Assembly (NCBI GenBank): GCA_011800805.1
Contig: MPNW01000250.1
Span: forward strand, 11,256-21,255
Origin: Hirudo medicinalis
Lineage: Eukaryota; Annelida; Clitellata; Hirudinida; Hirudinidae
DNA length: 10,000 bases
Direction of reading: 5' to 3'
Both the position numbers and the translations under genes were made by a program. The notes beneath the pieces were generated by a model that worked only from the letters and a program-made list of their open reading frames with translations, did no database searches and was not told where the DNA came from. Below, in pieces: positions 1 through 7,696 of the stretch. Numbering within the stretch: position 1 is the stretch's first letter; each line of letters starts with the position of its first letter.

Positions 1-55
1 TGTGATGATGATGATGATGATGGCGATGATGATGATGATGATGCTTGATGATGCT

Positions 56-132
<77 letters not shown>

Positions 133-133
133 A
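1..133. repeat. (GAT)n microsatellite, interrupted
   Basis: An almost uninterrupted GAT/ATG trinucleotide array from the window edge, with a GGC break near base 22 and a CTTGATGCT break near base 43-55. It may continue beyond the left edge. Read in frame it gives a run of methionines, which is a repeat artefact and not a gene. The following AT-rich sequence to about 237 holds nothing recognisable. Confidence 0.97.
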
Positions 134-237
134 AATGTGTTCTCGTTGTTTATGGTCTTATTTGTTTTAAAAATATACAAAGGCCTGATCACATGCTGCC
201 CTTTAATCCTCTGCTTCGACTTGGTTTATTTATGAAC

Positions 238-336
238 TCACCCAACTCTGTACCCATCCGTGAATCCACCCATTCACCCACCCACACATCCATCCATGCA
301 CCCACCCACCCATCCATGCATTCACCCACCCATCAT
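238..336. repeat. Degenerate CCCA/TCCA tetranucleotide repeat
   Basis: A C-rich tract built of variants of CCCA, CCAT and TCCA (for example CACCCACCCACCCATCC). The units are diverged, so this is an old array. The plus strand lacks guanine almost entirely here. The next 80 bases to about 415 hold no recognised feature. Confidence 0.85.
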
Positions 337-414
337 GGGGTCTCAGCACATGGACCATCCATCACATAATCCTGTAACACCTGCACTCTAATCAAGTCAT
401 TCCTTTTTCTCATT

Positions 415-620
415 CCTTTATTCATTTTTAATTCATTCACTCAGTCACTCGGCATTTTTTTTATTTATTCATTCTCATTCGTTCCTTCCTCCGTCAGATT
501 GTTCTTTGATTCATTCATTTGTTCATTCTTTCACTCAGTCACTCAATCATTCAATCATTCAATCATTCAATCATTCAATCACTCAATCACTCAATCATTC
601 AATCATTCAATCAATCATTG
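415..620. repeat. ATTC-family repeats grading into an AATCATTC octamer array
   Basis: Loose ATTC/TTCATTCA and TCACTCAG units at 415-540 become a regular tandem of AATCATTC and AATCACTC octamers at about 541-613. The octamer is a doubled tetranucleotide whose halves have diverged (AATC and ATTC), so expansion probably continued at the 8-bp scale. No coding content is visible. Confidence 0.9.
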
Positions 621-674
621 TATCACTTGTTAATTAAACATTGAAAAGTTCAATTGGTTATTCTCAATGAGTCA

Positions 675-677
<3 letters not shown>

Positions 678-731
<54 letters not shown>

Positions 732-788
732 GCAGCAGCATCATCAGCATCATCGTCGACGTCATTGTTGTGGTTGTTGTTGTTGTCA
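678..788. repeat. Compound (CAT)n(CAG)n(CGT)(GTT)n microsatellite
   Basis: A pure CAT array at about 679-730 is followed by CAGCAGCAG, mixed CAT/CAG, a CGTCGACGTCATT stretch, and a GTT run ending at about 787. Four unit types adjoin within 110 bp. From 790 to 1280 the sequence is AT-rich and otherwise featureless, with scattered A/T runs and no open frame. Confidence 0.95.
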
Positions 789-1282
789 ACATTAGTAATT
801 GTTTTAATATTTAAGAGAATAAAATGAAATTATTTTTATAAATAATTTGTTTGGTTTTCCTGAAGAATTTTTCCAAAAACATTCGAAAAAATGTCAGGAA
901 GGGCTCTAATGAAACTTCCTAATTGGGTTGAAAACTTTCGCAATGTTCGGAATGTCAGCCTGATAAATTATTCGAATATTTTCATTTAAATGGGAGGAAT
1001 TTAAAAATAAAATAAAATAATTCTAGTTGCGATATTAACGATATTTTAATGAAATAAAGAAAAATAGAAAATGAAATAATTTTGAAATAATAAACATGTG
1101 ATGTGAAAGTGAAAAGTATGAAAAATATGTTGCGATATGAAAAAATATTAAAAAAACTAAAACATTAACTAAATCATTTAATAAATATTTTTCAAATGAA
1201 GAAATTATAGAAATTATTTTATCTTATTATTAACGCAATTATACCTATTCTTTAGTTAGTTTTTAAAAACAGGTTTACCAAA

Positions 1283-1460
1283 GTAAGTGCAGGTTGGTCG
1301 AATGAGTTGCGTTCCTGCATACGGCGGTAATGGCGACAGTCGTAATGTGTCGTGTTCGAAACCCAGCCTGCACTGCCGCAAGCGCCCTTGGGAAGGAGCG
1401 CTACATAAATGGTTAACAAAAACCATCTCTGACGCTATGCAAAGGGACTAATGGGTATAT
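1283..1460 (+). mobile_element. tRNA-derived SINE candidate
   Basis: A GC-richer island in AT-rich DNA with the layout of a SINE. A 7-bp acceptor-like stem is perfect: GTGCAGG at 1287-1293 pairs with CCTGCAC at 1367-1373. An A-box-like TGGTCGAATGAG lies at 1295-1306 and a B-box-like TGTTCGAAACC at 1353-1363. The 87-nt head and the GGTCGAATGA pattern resemble class II (Leu/Ser) tRNAs, whose A box often reads GGCCGAGTGG. The anticodon and T stems pair poorly, as expected of a SINE head and not of a working tRNA. A tRNA-unrelated body follows, containing a hairpin and a CGCTACATAAATGG segment; the 3' end is uncertain, somewhere in the AT-rich DNA after 1455. Pol III type 2 transcription is inferred from the boxes. 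The family was not identified. Confidence 0.68.
1381..1402 (+). other. Hairpin in the SINE body
   Basis: AGCGCCCTT at 1381-1389 pairs with AAGG plus GCGCT at 1393-1402, with a GGG loop and one bulged A at 1397, giving a 9-bp stem. A second small stem (ATGGTT 1409-1414 with AACCAT 1421-1426) follows. Such stems in the tRNA-unrelated part may mark a conserved core or a 3' end shared with a partner LINE; that role is inferred. Confidence 0.6.
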
Positions 1461-1916
1461 TTACGTTTTATTTATATCTGAAATAAAGATGTGAATTCTT
1501 ATTATTTTATTGTAACTACATTTTTTAGAAAAACAATTAATTCCTTTTTTTTTCTAATTACGAATACAAAAATAACTAAAAAAATCCATTAATTCATCCC
1601 TAAATAACTTCCCCAAAATGCCCACATTTGGTGAAACATGAAAGCGATACTTGTATTAAAACTTGTAATAAAAGCCAGAGGAACTACTGCATGTTGGTAC
1701 TAGTTTCAATTTTTGTTGACAAACATGCCACGACAGCCATCAACATGTTTACAGATTGTCGGAACCCTTTGTTTGTCAAATACAAACATCGAGAACCCAC
1801 AACTTGTTTGTTTCGCCGGCAAATGTTTGCTTACCTTTCAATATGTTTTAAGAATTTTAATCTCTTCATTTATACTAAAAATAACCACGATTATCGTCAT
1901 CTATGATGACTCAATA

Positions 1917-1958
1917 ACGACGACGACGATGATGATGACGATGAAGATGATGATGAAT

Positions 1959-1999
<41 letters not shown>

Positions 2000-2015
2000 G
2001 ATGATGATGATGATG
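1917..2015. repeat. (GAC)(GAT)n microsatellite with GAA interruptions
   Basis: The array starts as ACG units and becomes ATG/GAT units with occasional AAG or AAT interruptions. The upstream block 1460-1916 is AT-rich and holds two overlapping short open frames without recognisable domains; one of them only lengthens because it enters this repeat, so neither is annotated as a gene. Confidence 0.95.
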
Positions 2016-2040
2016 TCAACGACAATCCTCTTGATGCTGT

Positions 2041-2177
2041 CATTTATTATTATTACTATTATTTTTAATAATAATATAAAATAACATTTAATAAAAATAT
2101 CATTTTTAATGTTGTTGTTATTATTAATATTATTACTACTACAATTATTATTATTATTACTATTATTATTATTATTG

Positions 2178-2226
<49 letters not shown>
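2041..2226. repeat. (TTA)n / (ATT)n microsatellite, two blocks
   Basis: An imperfect TTATTATTATTACTATT tract at about 2043-2075 is followed by AT-rich sequence and a longer TTA array at 2111-2226 that contains ATC, ACT and GTT variants. This is simple-sequence DNA with no coding capacity. Confidence 0.93.
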
Positions 2227-2330
2227 GGTAATAGCGTGACCTTCAAAGGGTTGTTAAAATGCCGACATTGTGTCTGGAGGGAAGGACCTTGAAAAGTTGA
2301 AAAGTATTTTGACGGTTGTCATGGTGCTTG

Positions 2331-2338
2331 TGACGTCA
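2331..2338. promoter_or_regulatory. CRE palindrome TGACGTCA
   Basis: A perfect full-length cAMP response element consensus for CREB/ATF bZIP proteins. It lies in a non-repeat island (2229-2380) that also holds GTAAACA (2345-2351, forkhead-like) overlapping AACAATGG (2348-2355, Sox-like), and GGACCTTGA (an ERR/SF-1-like half site in reverse). The matches are seen in the sequence. That they act as an enhancer is inference, since such short motifs also occur by chance. Confidence 0.3.
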
Positions 2339-2380
2339 GTTAAAGTAAACAATGGAAGCTGAAAGAATCTCACGCTCTGG

Positions 2381-2426
2381 CAACAACAACAACAGCAACA
2401 ACAACAGCAACAACAACGTTGTTGTC
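2381..2426. repeat. (AAC)n array ending in a 16-bp palindrome
   Basis: CAA units with two CAG interruptions run from 2381 to about 2417 and then switch to GTT units. The junction is a perfect palindrome, ACAACAACGTTGTTGT, at 2410-2425. An AAC repeat meeting its own complement suggests a fold-back or inverted duplication during repeat expansion. Confidence 0.85.
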
Positions 2427-2632
2427 ATAAATATTACCAATCACATCATTATTGTAATGTAAAACATGTTATGATTAGTGATGTCATAAAATATACTATC
2501 TACTACATTTTTACGAATTACTGATGATAATTAAAGTTACAACAATGTTATTACGACGATTACGTTGTATTCTTCTGAAGAGTGTCGCTCCAATACTCTT
2601 TGACGTTAATGACGCTCATGACTTGACATTAA

Positions 2633-2655
2633 TGACGACGACGACGACGACGACG
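2633..2655. repeat. (GAC)n microsatellite, first block
   Basis: A short, pure ACG/GAC array. Every unit contains a CpG, unusual for a tract in AT-rich DNA. It encodes a valine run in a 165-codon minus-strand frame (3113-2616) that is judged spurious. Confidence 0.93.
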
Positions 2656-2775
2656 GTGTTTAACGAAATCGTTCCAAAGCTAGAGTTCTGCTCACCTGGA
2701 TCCACAAATCGATGAAAACACGAGCATTCATATTTTCCCTCAAGGAGTATGGATATCACCATGGAGATGAGAGGG

Positions 2776-2811
2776 AGAAGAAGACGACGACGACGACGAC
2801 GACGACGACGA
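2776..2811. repeat. (GAA)(GAC)n microsatellite, second block
   Basis: AGAAGAAG leads into nine or more GAC units. Like the block about 120 bp upstream it is still in the CpG-containing ACG form, with little GAT admixture. A TCACGTGA palindrome with an E-box core lies nearby at 2876-2883. Confidence 0.93.
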
Positions 2812-2895
2812 TTGGTCGCTAAAAATATCTTCTGTCGGAATAAACAAATCCAAAAGTCGCGCCTAAGAAAGACGGTCACGTGACTGAAATTCTTT

Positions 2896-2994
2896 CTTTG
2901 TTTTGCTTTGGATTGTTGTGTTTTGCTTGTTGTGTGTTTGTTCGTATGTTTGTTTACGTGTTCGTTTGTATGTTTGTTTGTAAGTTTGTTTTTG
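2896..2994. repeat. Degenerate TTTG repeat
   Basis: A G/T-rich tract of TTTG, TTTGTTCG and TATGTTTG variants. A complementary AAAC tract lies at 3178-3226, so the two could pair as a diverged inverted repeat around about 180 bp of non-repeat sequence. Confidence 0.8.
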
Positions 2995-3154
2995 CAATTT
3001 GAAATATAGGCAGAGTCCGTAGCCATAAAATCGAAAGAGGATAATCTCCAGGGGATCGAGTCAATGTCGTCAAGGAAACGATCGTAGCCATGACAACGCA
3101 GACAAAAAAACAACGGCGACCCTTATGATTTAAGTCCTTGGACGACCGAATTGG

Positions 3155-3367
3155 TGTTTTTTTATTTTATTTATTCATAAAAACAAACGAACAAACATAA
3201 TCACAACAAACTAACAAACATAATCATGAATCAAGAACGTCAACGAATATTTAAAGTTCCCCTTCCCCATTCTGGGCCTGAGAGAACCCCGGGACATAAT
3301 GCGCAAAACACAGCACAATCAACACTTAAAAATCAGTCCGTGCATTAAATAACAATAAATGTCATCG
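3155..3367 (-). other. Probable 3' UTR and tail of the R2-like fragment
   Basis: The minus-strand sequence after the last stop is not coding, contains a GC-richer segment (TTCTCTCAGGCCC around 3287-3275) and ends in an A-rich stretch at about 3176-3157. No 28S rDNA sequence flanks it, so this copy is not at the classical R2 target. The boundary is a guess from base composition. Confidence 0.35.
3178..3226. repeat. Degenerate AAAC repeat
   Basis: AAAACAAACGAACAAAC-type units containing two copies of an AACAAACATAATCA segment. On the minus strand it lies downstream of the R2-like fragment, after its presumed 3' UTR. The adjoining T-rich run at 3157-3176 is A-rich on the minus strand and could be a decayed retrotransposon tail. 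Confidence 0.7.
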
Positions 3368-4115
3368 TTACAATCCAATTCTTTTCCGCTCACGATGTTT
3401 CCACATGAGATGAGCGCCAGAGAAAGCTGTCGTTGACAAATTCATCAACATGCTTCTGGAAAAGCCGCGAGGACACCAAAAGGAGTACGATTTCGATGAG
3501 ATCACTCCTCTCTAGTTGCAAACGAATGCAGAATAAACCTTCGGAGGAGGGAATTCACCTGCATATGGAGTTTGTCATCCATATTTAAATGTCTTTGTCG
3601 TCAAGTTTTTGCACTTTGGATGTGTGCACTAAGGTCTAATGGGGCTGTGTCAGAGACGATGACATCGCAGACTATGGGACTGATCCTTCTCCCATGCTGC
3701 TAGGTCTGGAATTTTGAGGTTCTCATCTTTATTTATTCTCGGCTCAACTTTGGTGATGTAGCCTTTCTTGGTCAGCTTCTTTCGACCGAGTCATATAAAC
3801 TCTGCAGTTTCTTGATTCAGTTGTTTCCTGGCTGCGAGTCCTTTTGACTTTCCAAACTTTATGTATTCGCAATTGAGCTGTTATCTTTCAAAGCATCAAG
3901 CTGAAACCCATACTCATTAGACTTGGACTGTGCCACCATTGCCGACATACTATTGATTCTAATGATCGGCAACCATTTTCTGAGCGGCAGTATTCCGAGT
4001 CCTCCGTCCTTGACTCCCGCGTGGAAGAAAGCAACCGGAGTGTCTTTGGGAAGGCGCAACATTCAAAATCCATCCGTCCAAATAAATGAACCTCAACATA
4101 AAACTTTTAGAGTCC
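3368..4115 (-). pseudogene. R2-group LINE remnant: RT C-terminus, REL endonuclease, C-tail
   Basis: Read on the minus strand, several frames join into the end of an R2-type protein. After a DGWI motif (around 4085-4074), LRLPKDTP and then FHAGVKDGGLGI (4059-3991) match the segment after the reverse transcriptase palm. A frameshift at about 3860 leads to a frame with GYITKVEPRI and then PDL, whose PD is at 3709-3704. After another frameshift, CDVIVSD places an aspartate at 3666-3664. PD...D is the catalytic signature of the restriction-enzyme-like endonuclease of R2-clade LINEs. A later frame has NxRGV, where x is a TAG at 3514-3512 in place of the usual tryptophan, and ends at a TAA at 3370-3368. 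The CCHC knuckle normally before the endonuclease is not visible, so an internal deletion is likely. At least three frameshifts and several stops show it is dead. The reverse transcriptase core is absent. The clade within the R2 group (R2, NeSL, Hero, R4) is undecided. Confidence 0.85.
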
Positions 4116-4157
4116 CCAAACATGGCTCAGGATTTAACTTAACTAATTAACTTAAAC

Positions 4158-4169
4158 TGTGCATGCACA
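4158..4169. other. 12-bp palindrome TGTGCATGCACA
   Basis: A perfect palindrome in the roughly 110-bp gap between the two retrotransposon remnants. No role is known; it is noted because it sits at the junction of the two. Confidence 0.5.
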
Positions 4170-4226
4170 ATTCATCATAAATCAACTCGAAAGTAACTCA
4201 ACAAAAACAAAACAAAAATAGTTCTG

Positions 4227-5210
4227 CTAATTTCTTTCAACTGTTCTTCTGTAAGCAATGTCATGGAAGGCTCCAGGTTGTCCTCTGATTCTTACGACCC
4301 ACTTCTTGCTTCCTCCCTTCTTCTTGACTGCTTTTAATTTGTCTGCAAGCAATTTCTTGCAGTCCTCCCTGTCTTTCTTTGACAAATCAAGGCTTAGGAT
4401 AATTTTGTTGAAGCTTTCACTATCTTTCAATCTTCTGCTGTTATCCAGAACCATGTTCTTGGTCTCCAAGCTTTCAAATTTTATCAACAAGGGCCTTGCT
4501 TTTGAAGAATCTTCAACTGTTTTGCCAATTCTGAACGAACATTTCCTGAATTTCTTTTTCTATTTTTCTGCCTGTTACTTCTCTCAGAAGCAAGTGGCAA
4601 GTTGTTGATGAGTTCTTTTACTTTTGACTTTCCAACGTCTTTTGTCAAGTTGTAGACTAAGATGTTGTTCTGTCTTCTTTGTCTTCCATTGTTCATTTCT
4701 ACTTTTGAGTTTGTGTCTGTCACTGATTCTTCGGACTTTCTCAATATCTGTAATCAAGGTTTCAACCTTATTTTCAAATAAACTGGACCATTGTTTGGTT
4801 TCTTGTTTGTTCTCATCCAACTTTTTTATTGAAACTTTATTCAGCTCCTTCAAGTTCTGCTGAAGCTCTTCAATTTGTTTTCCTTGCTCTTTAATGACAT
4901 CAACAAACTTATCAGTTGTCCTGATAATCAGTTTAAGTTCTGCAACATCCTCAGTTAAGCTTTTCAATTGTTCTTTTGATTACTTTGCGTTTTCGTCAAT
5001 AAATTTCTTCAGACAATCCTCGCCTTGTTAATTAACTTTAAACAACTTTCGCACAAATGAAAACCGAGAAGATCGACCTCAATCTTAGATTCACAACTGA
5101 CCTCTTTTTGCACTTCTCAGTCTCGGCATAATTTTTGATTTCCGAAAAATTACGAGGAATGTTTCCTGAAGTCTTAATTATCTTAATATGAATATTCTGT
5201 GACTAATATT
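4227..5210 (-). pseudogene. CR1/L2-type LINE ORF1 remnant
   Basis: Minus-strand frames join into an ORF1-like nucleic-acid-binding protein. At the 5' end a frame with IKTSGNIPRNF reaches TEKCKK. After a slip in an A5 run (5109-5105), a cysteine/histidine-rich stretch with HLCESC resembles a decayed PHD-like zinc finger. Next comes a long coiled coil (about 4970-4750) rich in K, E, L and Q, preceded by an in-frame TAA (4982-4980). A shift near 4740 leads to NILVYNL, the first strand of an RRM-like domain. A shift near 4560-4585 leads to FRIGK and then ARPLLIKF, LSLDLSKKDRE and KKWVVRIRGQPG, which match the C-terminal part of such proteins, ending at a TAG (4229-4227). The last segment alone is an unbroken frame of nearly 90 codons. 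This order (zinc finger, coiled coil, RRM-like, CTD) is typical of CR1/L2-group ORF1. No matching ORF2 follows. It is a pseudogene with at least four frameshifts. Confidence 0.8.
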
Positions 5211-5284
5211 AATTCTATCAGTCTTTTAACCGCAAAGTTTTAAGGAATTCGAGCCGAGCTCACACAACTTGTTTACATGAGCGA

Positions 5285-5368
5285 TATTATTATTAATATT
5301 ATTATTATTATTATTATTATTACCACTATTACTATTATTATTATTATTATTATTATTACCACTATTAC

Positions 5369-5407
<39 letters not shown>
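5285..5407. repeat. (ATT)n microsatellite with a 38-40 bp higher-order unit
   Basis: ATT units are interrupted twice by the same ACCACTATTACT block (about 5321-5332 and 5358-5369), so part of the array was duplicated as a longer unit. On the minus strand it reads as an asparagine run with two SNSG islands, which is an artefact of the repeat. Confidence 0.92.
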
Positions 5408-5489
5408 CCATTACTATAATAATTACTAGATATTATGGAATAATATGAATATGATATATGAATTAATCTATATATAAACTATAATAGTT

Positions 5490-5509
5490 ATATATACATA
5501 TGTATATAT
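5490..5509. other. 20-bp perfect AT palindrome
   Basis: ATATATACATATGTATATAT is its own reverse complement. It sits in AT-only DNA (5420-5560) that also holds a direct repeat of ATCTATATAATAT, 22 bp apart (about 5511 and 5534). Cruciform formation is possible; a function is not implied. Confidence 0.75.
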
Positions 5510-5745
5510 TATCTATATAATATAAAATAATAATATCTATATAATATTAATTATCATTAACATTATTATTATTGTTATGAATGGCACAAAAATTGTAGTT
5601 CTTCTCTAAGATTAATCCATAATAACACAAAATGGTCGATTAGGAAGCGGATGTCAAGCAGGAAAGTAGCAATCACCTCGTAAATATTGCGCATAATTAT
5701 TCCATAATATTTCNATAATATTTCGAATGATGATATCATCGGTTA

Positions 5746-5850
5746 TGATGAAGCTGATGATGATGATGATGATAATAATGACGACGACGACGACGATGAT
5801 GATGACGACTATGACGAAGGTGATGATGATGACGATGACGACGACGTAGG
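5746..5850. repeat. Mixed (GAT)n/(GAC)n microsatellite
   Basis: GAT units, then a block of GAC, then alternating GAT and GAC with GGT interruptions. It is the clearest mosaic of ATG and ACG units in the window. From 5850 to 6570 the sequence is AT-rich, with only the E-box cluster and AT palindromes noted separately. Confidence 0.93.
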
Positions 5851-6087
5851 TGATAGTAATAATGGTAATATTTTTATATTTACTAGAGATTAAGTGCACA
5901 TATAATTATATTAATTATGTTATAAAAATACTTAATGCAAATAATAAGTTAATTAATTACTTTTAAACCATTAATATATTAATTCCTGCTCGACGTAAGA
6001 AATTGTTTTAAACTTGAAATACATTTGTTGACATCATTCTCAGCTTGAGACTTTTCTTGTTTCACAGTTCAAAGGGTGCAATGTTTC

Positions 6088-6139
6088 CAGGTGAGATATT
6101 AAATCACGTGACTTATTCACCTGCTACTACAACCACCTG
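6088..6139. promoter_or_regulatory. Cluster of four E-boxes in an inverted arrangement
   Basis: CAGGTG (6088-6093), CACGTG (6105-6110, inside the palindrome TCACGTGA), CACCTG (6118-6123) and CACCTG (6134-6139). The outer CAGGTGA and TCACCTG are reverse complements flanking the central palindrome, so 6088-6123 has dyad symmetry. E-boxes bind bHLH and Snail/ZEB-type proteins. Four in 52 bp of AT-rich DNA is dense, but regulation is inferred only from motif density. Confidence 0.4.
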
Positions 6140-6369
6140 CATTGTCTATTTCAGATTTCAGAGACAGATTTCATATTTATAATTTATTCATGAGATCATG
6201 ATGAATAAATGATTAAGATTTATTAACTTAATAAAATATTTACATAATCCACTAATAACAAATATTTATCCATATTAATGCATCATGGTACTCATTCCTT
6301 TGCAGAACAAACAGAGTCAAGCAGAGTGAAAAGTGAACTTAATATTGAATGCATCGGAAGCAAATAAAT

Positions 6370-6500
6370 TTATGAGCCTCTAAATATTATCGGTGATAAT
6401 AATTTATCATTATTTATTATAAATAATATTATATATTTATATATATAATATAAAAAAATACTATAAATATTATTATATATAATAATAATTAATTAATTGA
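6370..6500. repeat. AT-only region with overlapping inverted repeats
   Basis: Nearly pure A/T with many TATAAT, AATATT and TATATA units that can pair with each other, such as AATAATATTATATA against TATTATTATATATAA. It probably arose from dinucleotide and trinucleotide slippage. No gene is present. Confidence 0.7.
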
Positions 6501-6572
6501 TTGGTGTTAAAATTTATGAAAATAATTCAACAAAATATTATTCTTAATGTAACAAAAAAAACGAATATTCAA

Positions 6573-6609
6573 ACTCACTCACTCACTCACTCACTCACTC
6601 ACTCACTCC
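6573..6609. repeat. (CACT)n microsatellite
   Basis: About nine nearly perfect ACTC/CACT units. The same motif recurs in short form beside the GAT array at 7890-7940. Confidence 0.96.
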
Positions 6610-6651
6610 TTTCAATAAATCAGCCACTCACGCAGAAAGAAAATTTGAAGC

Positions 6652-6685
6652 TTGAGCGTCGATAATATTCTGAATTATCGCTCAA
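6652..6685. other. Hairpin TTGAGCG...CGCTCAA
   Basis: TTGAGCG plus ATAAT on the left (with a three-base TCG bulge) pairs with ATTAT plus CGCTCAA on the right around a short loop, for 12 paired bases. It lies in single-copy sequence between the CACT and CAT arrays. It could be a decayed transposon end or a chance structure. Confidence 0.45.
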
Positions 6686-6708
6686 TTCGTGATGCTGACA
6701 GTGGAGAT

Positions 6709-6736
6709 CATCATCATCATCATCATCGTCGTCATT
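6709..6736. repeat. Short (CAT)n(CGT)n microsatellite
   Basis: About six CAT units followed by CGTCGTCAT. The 370 bases after it (to about 7110) hold two inverted repeats and no recognised gene. Confidence 0.9.
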
Positions 6737-6959
6737 TTTATTAAGTTCATGAAACGTTAGGTTCGTTCAGAGTTATTTTGTGTGCATGAATAATATGATT
6801 TGAAATTATTATTAATTTTTTTTTAATTTTTTCTTTCATCGTGGAACTAAGAGATCGCATAAAAATACTACAACATGACAAATATTCACAAGGCATTCAC
6901 AATTCAAAGTCATAATTAAGTAATTACATGAATAGGTAACGGACGTTCATTATTGACAC

Positions 6960-6994
6960 ACCTGTGCTACCTAAAATTGTAAGTCCGCACAGGT
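6960..6994. other. Inverted repeat ACCTGTGC / GCACAGGT
   Basis: ACCTGTGC (6960-6967) and GCACAGGT (6987-6994) form an 8-bp stem with a 19-nt loop. A second stem, TCCACCC (7046-7052) and GGGTGGA (7056-7062) with a TTT loop, lies 50 bp downstream. Together they mark a GC-richer, structured island at about 6950-7105, possibly an unrecognised repeat fragment. Confidence 0.5.
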
Positions 6995-7110
6995 CAATCG
7001 GGAGTCGTGTTGTGACATAGTTTGTGACGGCATTGGGGGAGGTAATCCACCCTTTGGGTGGACTGGGTGGATGTACTACTCAATGTGGAGCTATAATTCG
7101 TAGCCATCAT

Positions 7111-7193
7111 TGTCGTCGTCGTCGTCGTCGTCATCATCATCATCGTCATCACCACCATCCTCATCGTCACCATCATCACCACCACCACCACCC

Positions 7194-7228
<35 letters not shown>

Positions 7229-7240
7229 GTCATCATCACG
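7111..7240. repeat. Compound (CGT)n(CAT)n(CAC)n microsatellite
   Basis: CGT units at 7112-7130 lead into CAT, CAC and CGT mixtures and a final CAT run. The frame across it reads as polyarginine then polyhistidine, a repeat artefact. Confidence 0.95.
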
Positions 7241-7344
7241 GCAAAGCTCTGAAATGCTTTTGAATTAGCTGATTGTGGTTTTCATTCCAACATTCCAATG
7301 GAGGAAATCATAAAAATAAAGGCAGATGATTTTTAATTACATTC

Positions 7345-7381
7345 TTAATTAATTAATTAATTAATTAATTAATTAATTAAA
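7345..7381. repeat. (TTAA)n microsatellite
   Basis: About nine TTAA/AATT units, self-complementary along their length. The AT-rich sequence on either side (7260-7345 and 7381-7690) shows no gene or repeat beyond scattered AATAATAAT motifs. Confidence 0.95.
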
Positions 7382-7696
7382 TCAATTAATTTATTAAATG
7401 AATTTATTTTTAATTTAAAAAGTAATGAATAAAAAACAATATTGAAAATAATGTGTTTATGAATTATGAATGTAAGACGAGAAAACATTGCAAACAATGT
7501 ATTTCACGAATGATGTTCGATCATCAAAATATTATGTTATCAGCAAAATTATGTTACTAATAATAACACGAATAATTAATATTATAATACGAATAATAAT
7601 ATTGTAATGATGTATTAATGAGACATTACATAATTACAAAGCCATAATTTAATCGAATAATTTAAAAAGAATCAAAATATGATCCCTTGACATTAT

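Noticed and set aside
2..235. Polymethionine open frame
   Set aside because: It is the translation of the GAT array at the window start followed by unrelated AT-rich sequence.
541..613. CRISPR-like array
   Set aside because: The octamer repeats are contiguous with no unique spacers, and the DNA is clearly eukaryotic.
1287..1373. A functional tRNA gene
   Set aside because: The acceptor-like stem and boxes exist, but anticodon and T stems do not pair well and a SINE-like body follows.
1628..2084. Two overlapping plus-strand frames of 92 and 123 codons
   Set aside because: The first relies on a TTG start and shows no domain; the second gains half its length from the GAT array.
2650..2720. Vector polylinker contamination, suggested by a GGATCC site and a KLEFCSPGSTN-like reading
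   Set aside because: Only one common restriction site is present and the flanks continue as genome-like sequence.
2616..3113. 165-codon minus-strand frame, the longest in the window
   Set aside because: It spans the TTTG-type repeat and two GAC arrays, giving lysine/threonine-histidine, arginine and valine runs; the remaining residues show no domain.
4258..4863. Plus-strand frames of 116 and 79 codons
   Set aside because: They are antisense shadows of the LINE ORF1 remnant, whose minus-strand motifs are clear.
5226..5899. Minus-strand frames rich in Asn or Val/Ile
   Set aside because: These are translations of the ATT and GAT/GAC arrays.
6994..7263. Polyarginine/polyhistidine and polymethionine frames on opposite strands
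   Set aside because: Both are readings of the compound CGT/CAT array; a histidine-rich protein is not supported outside it.
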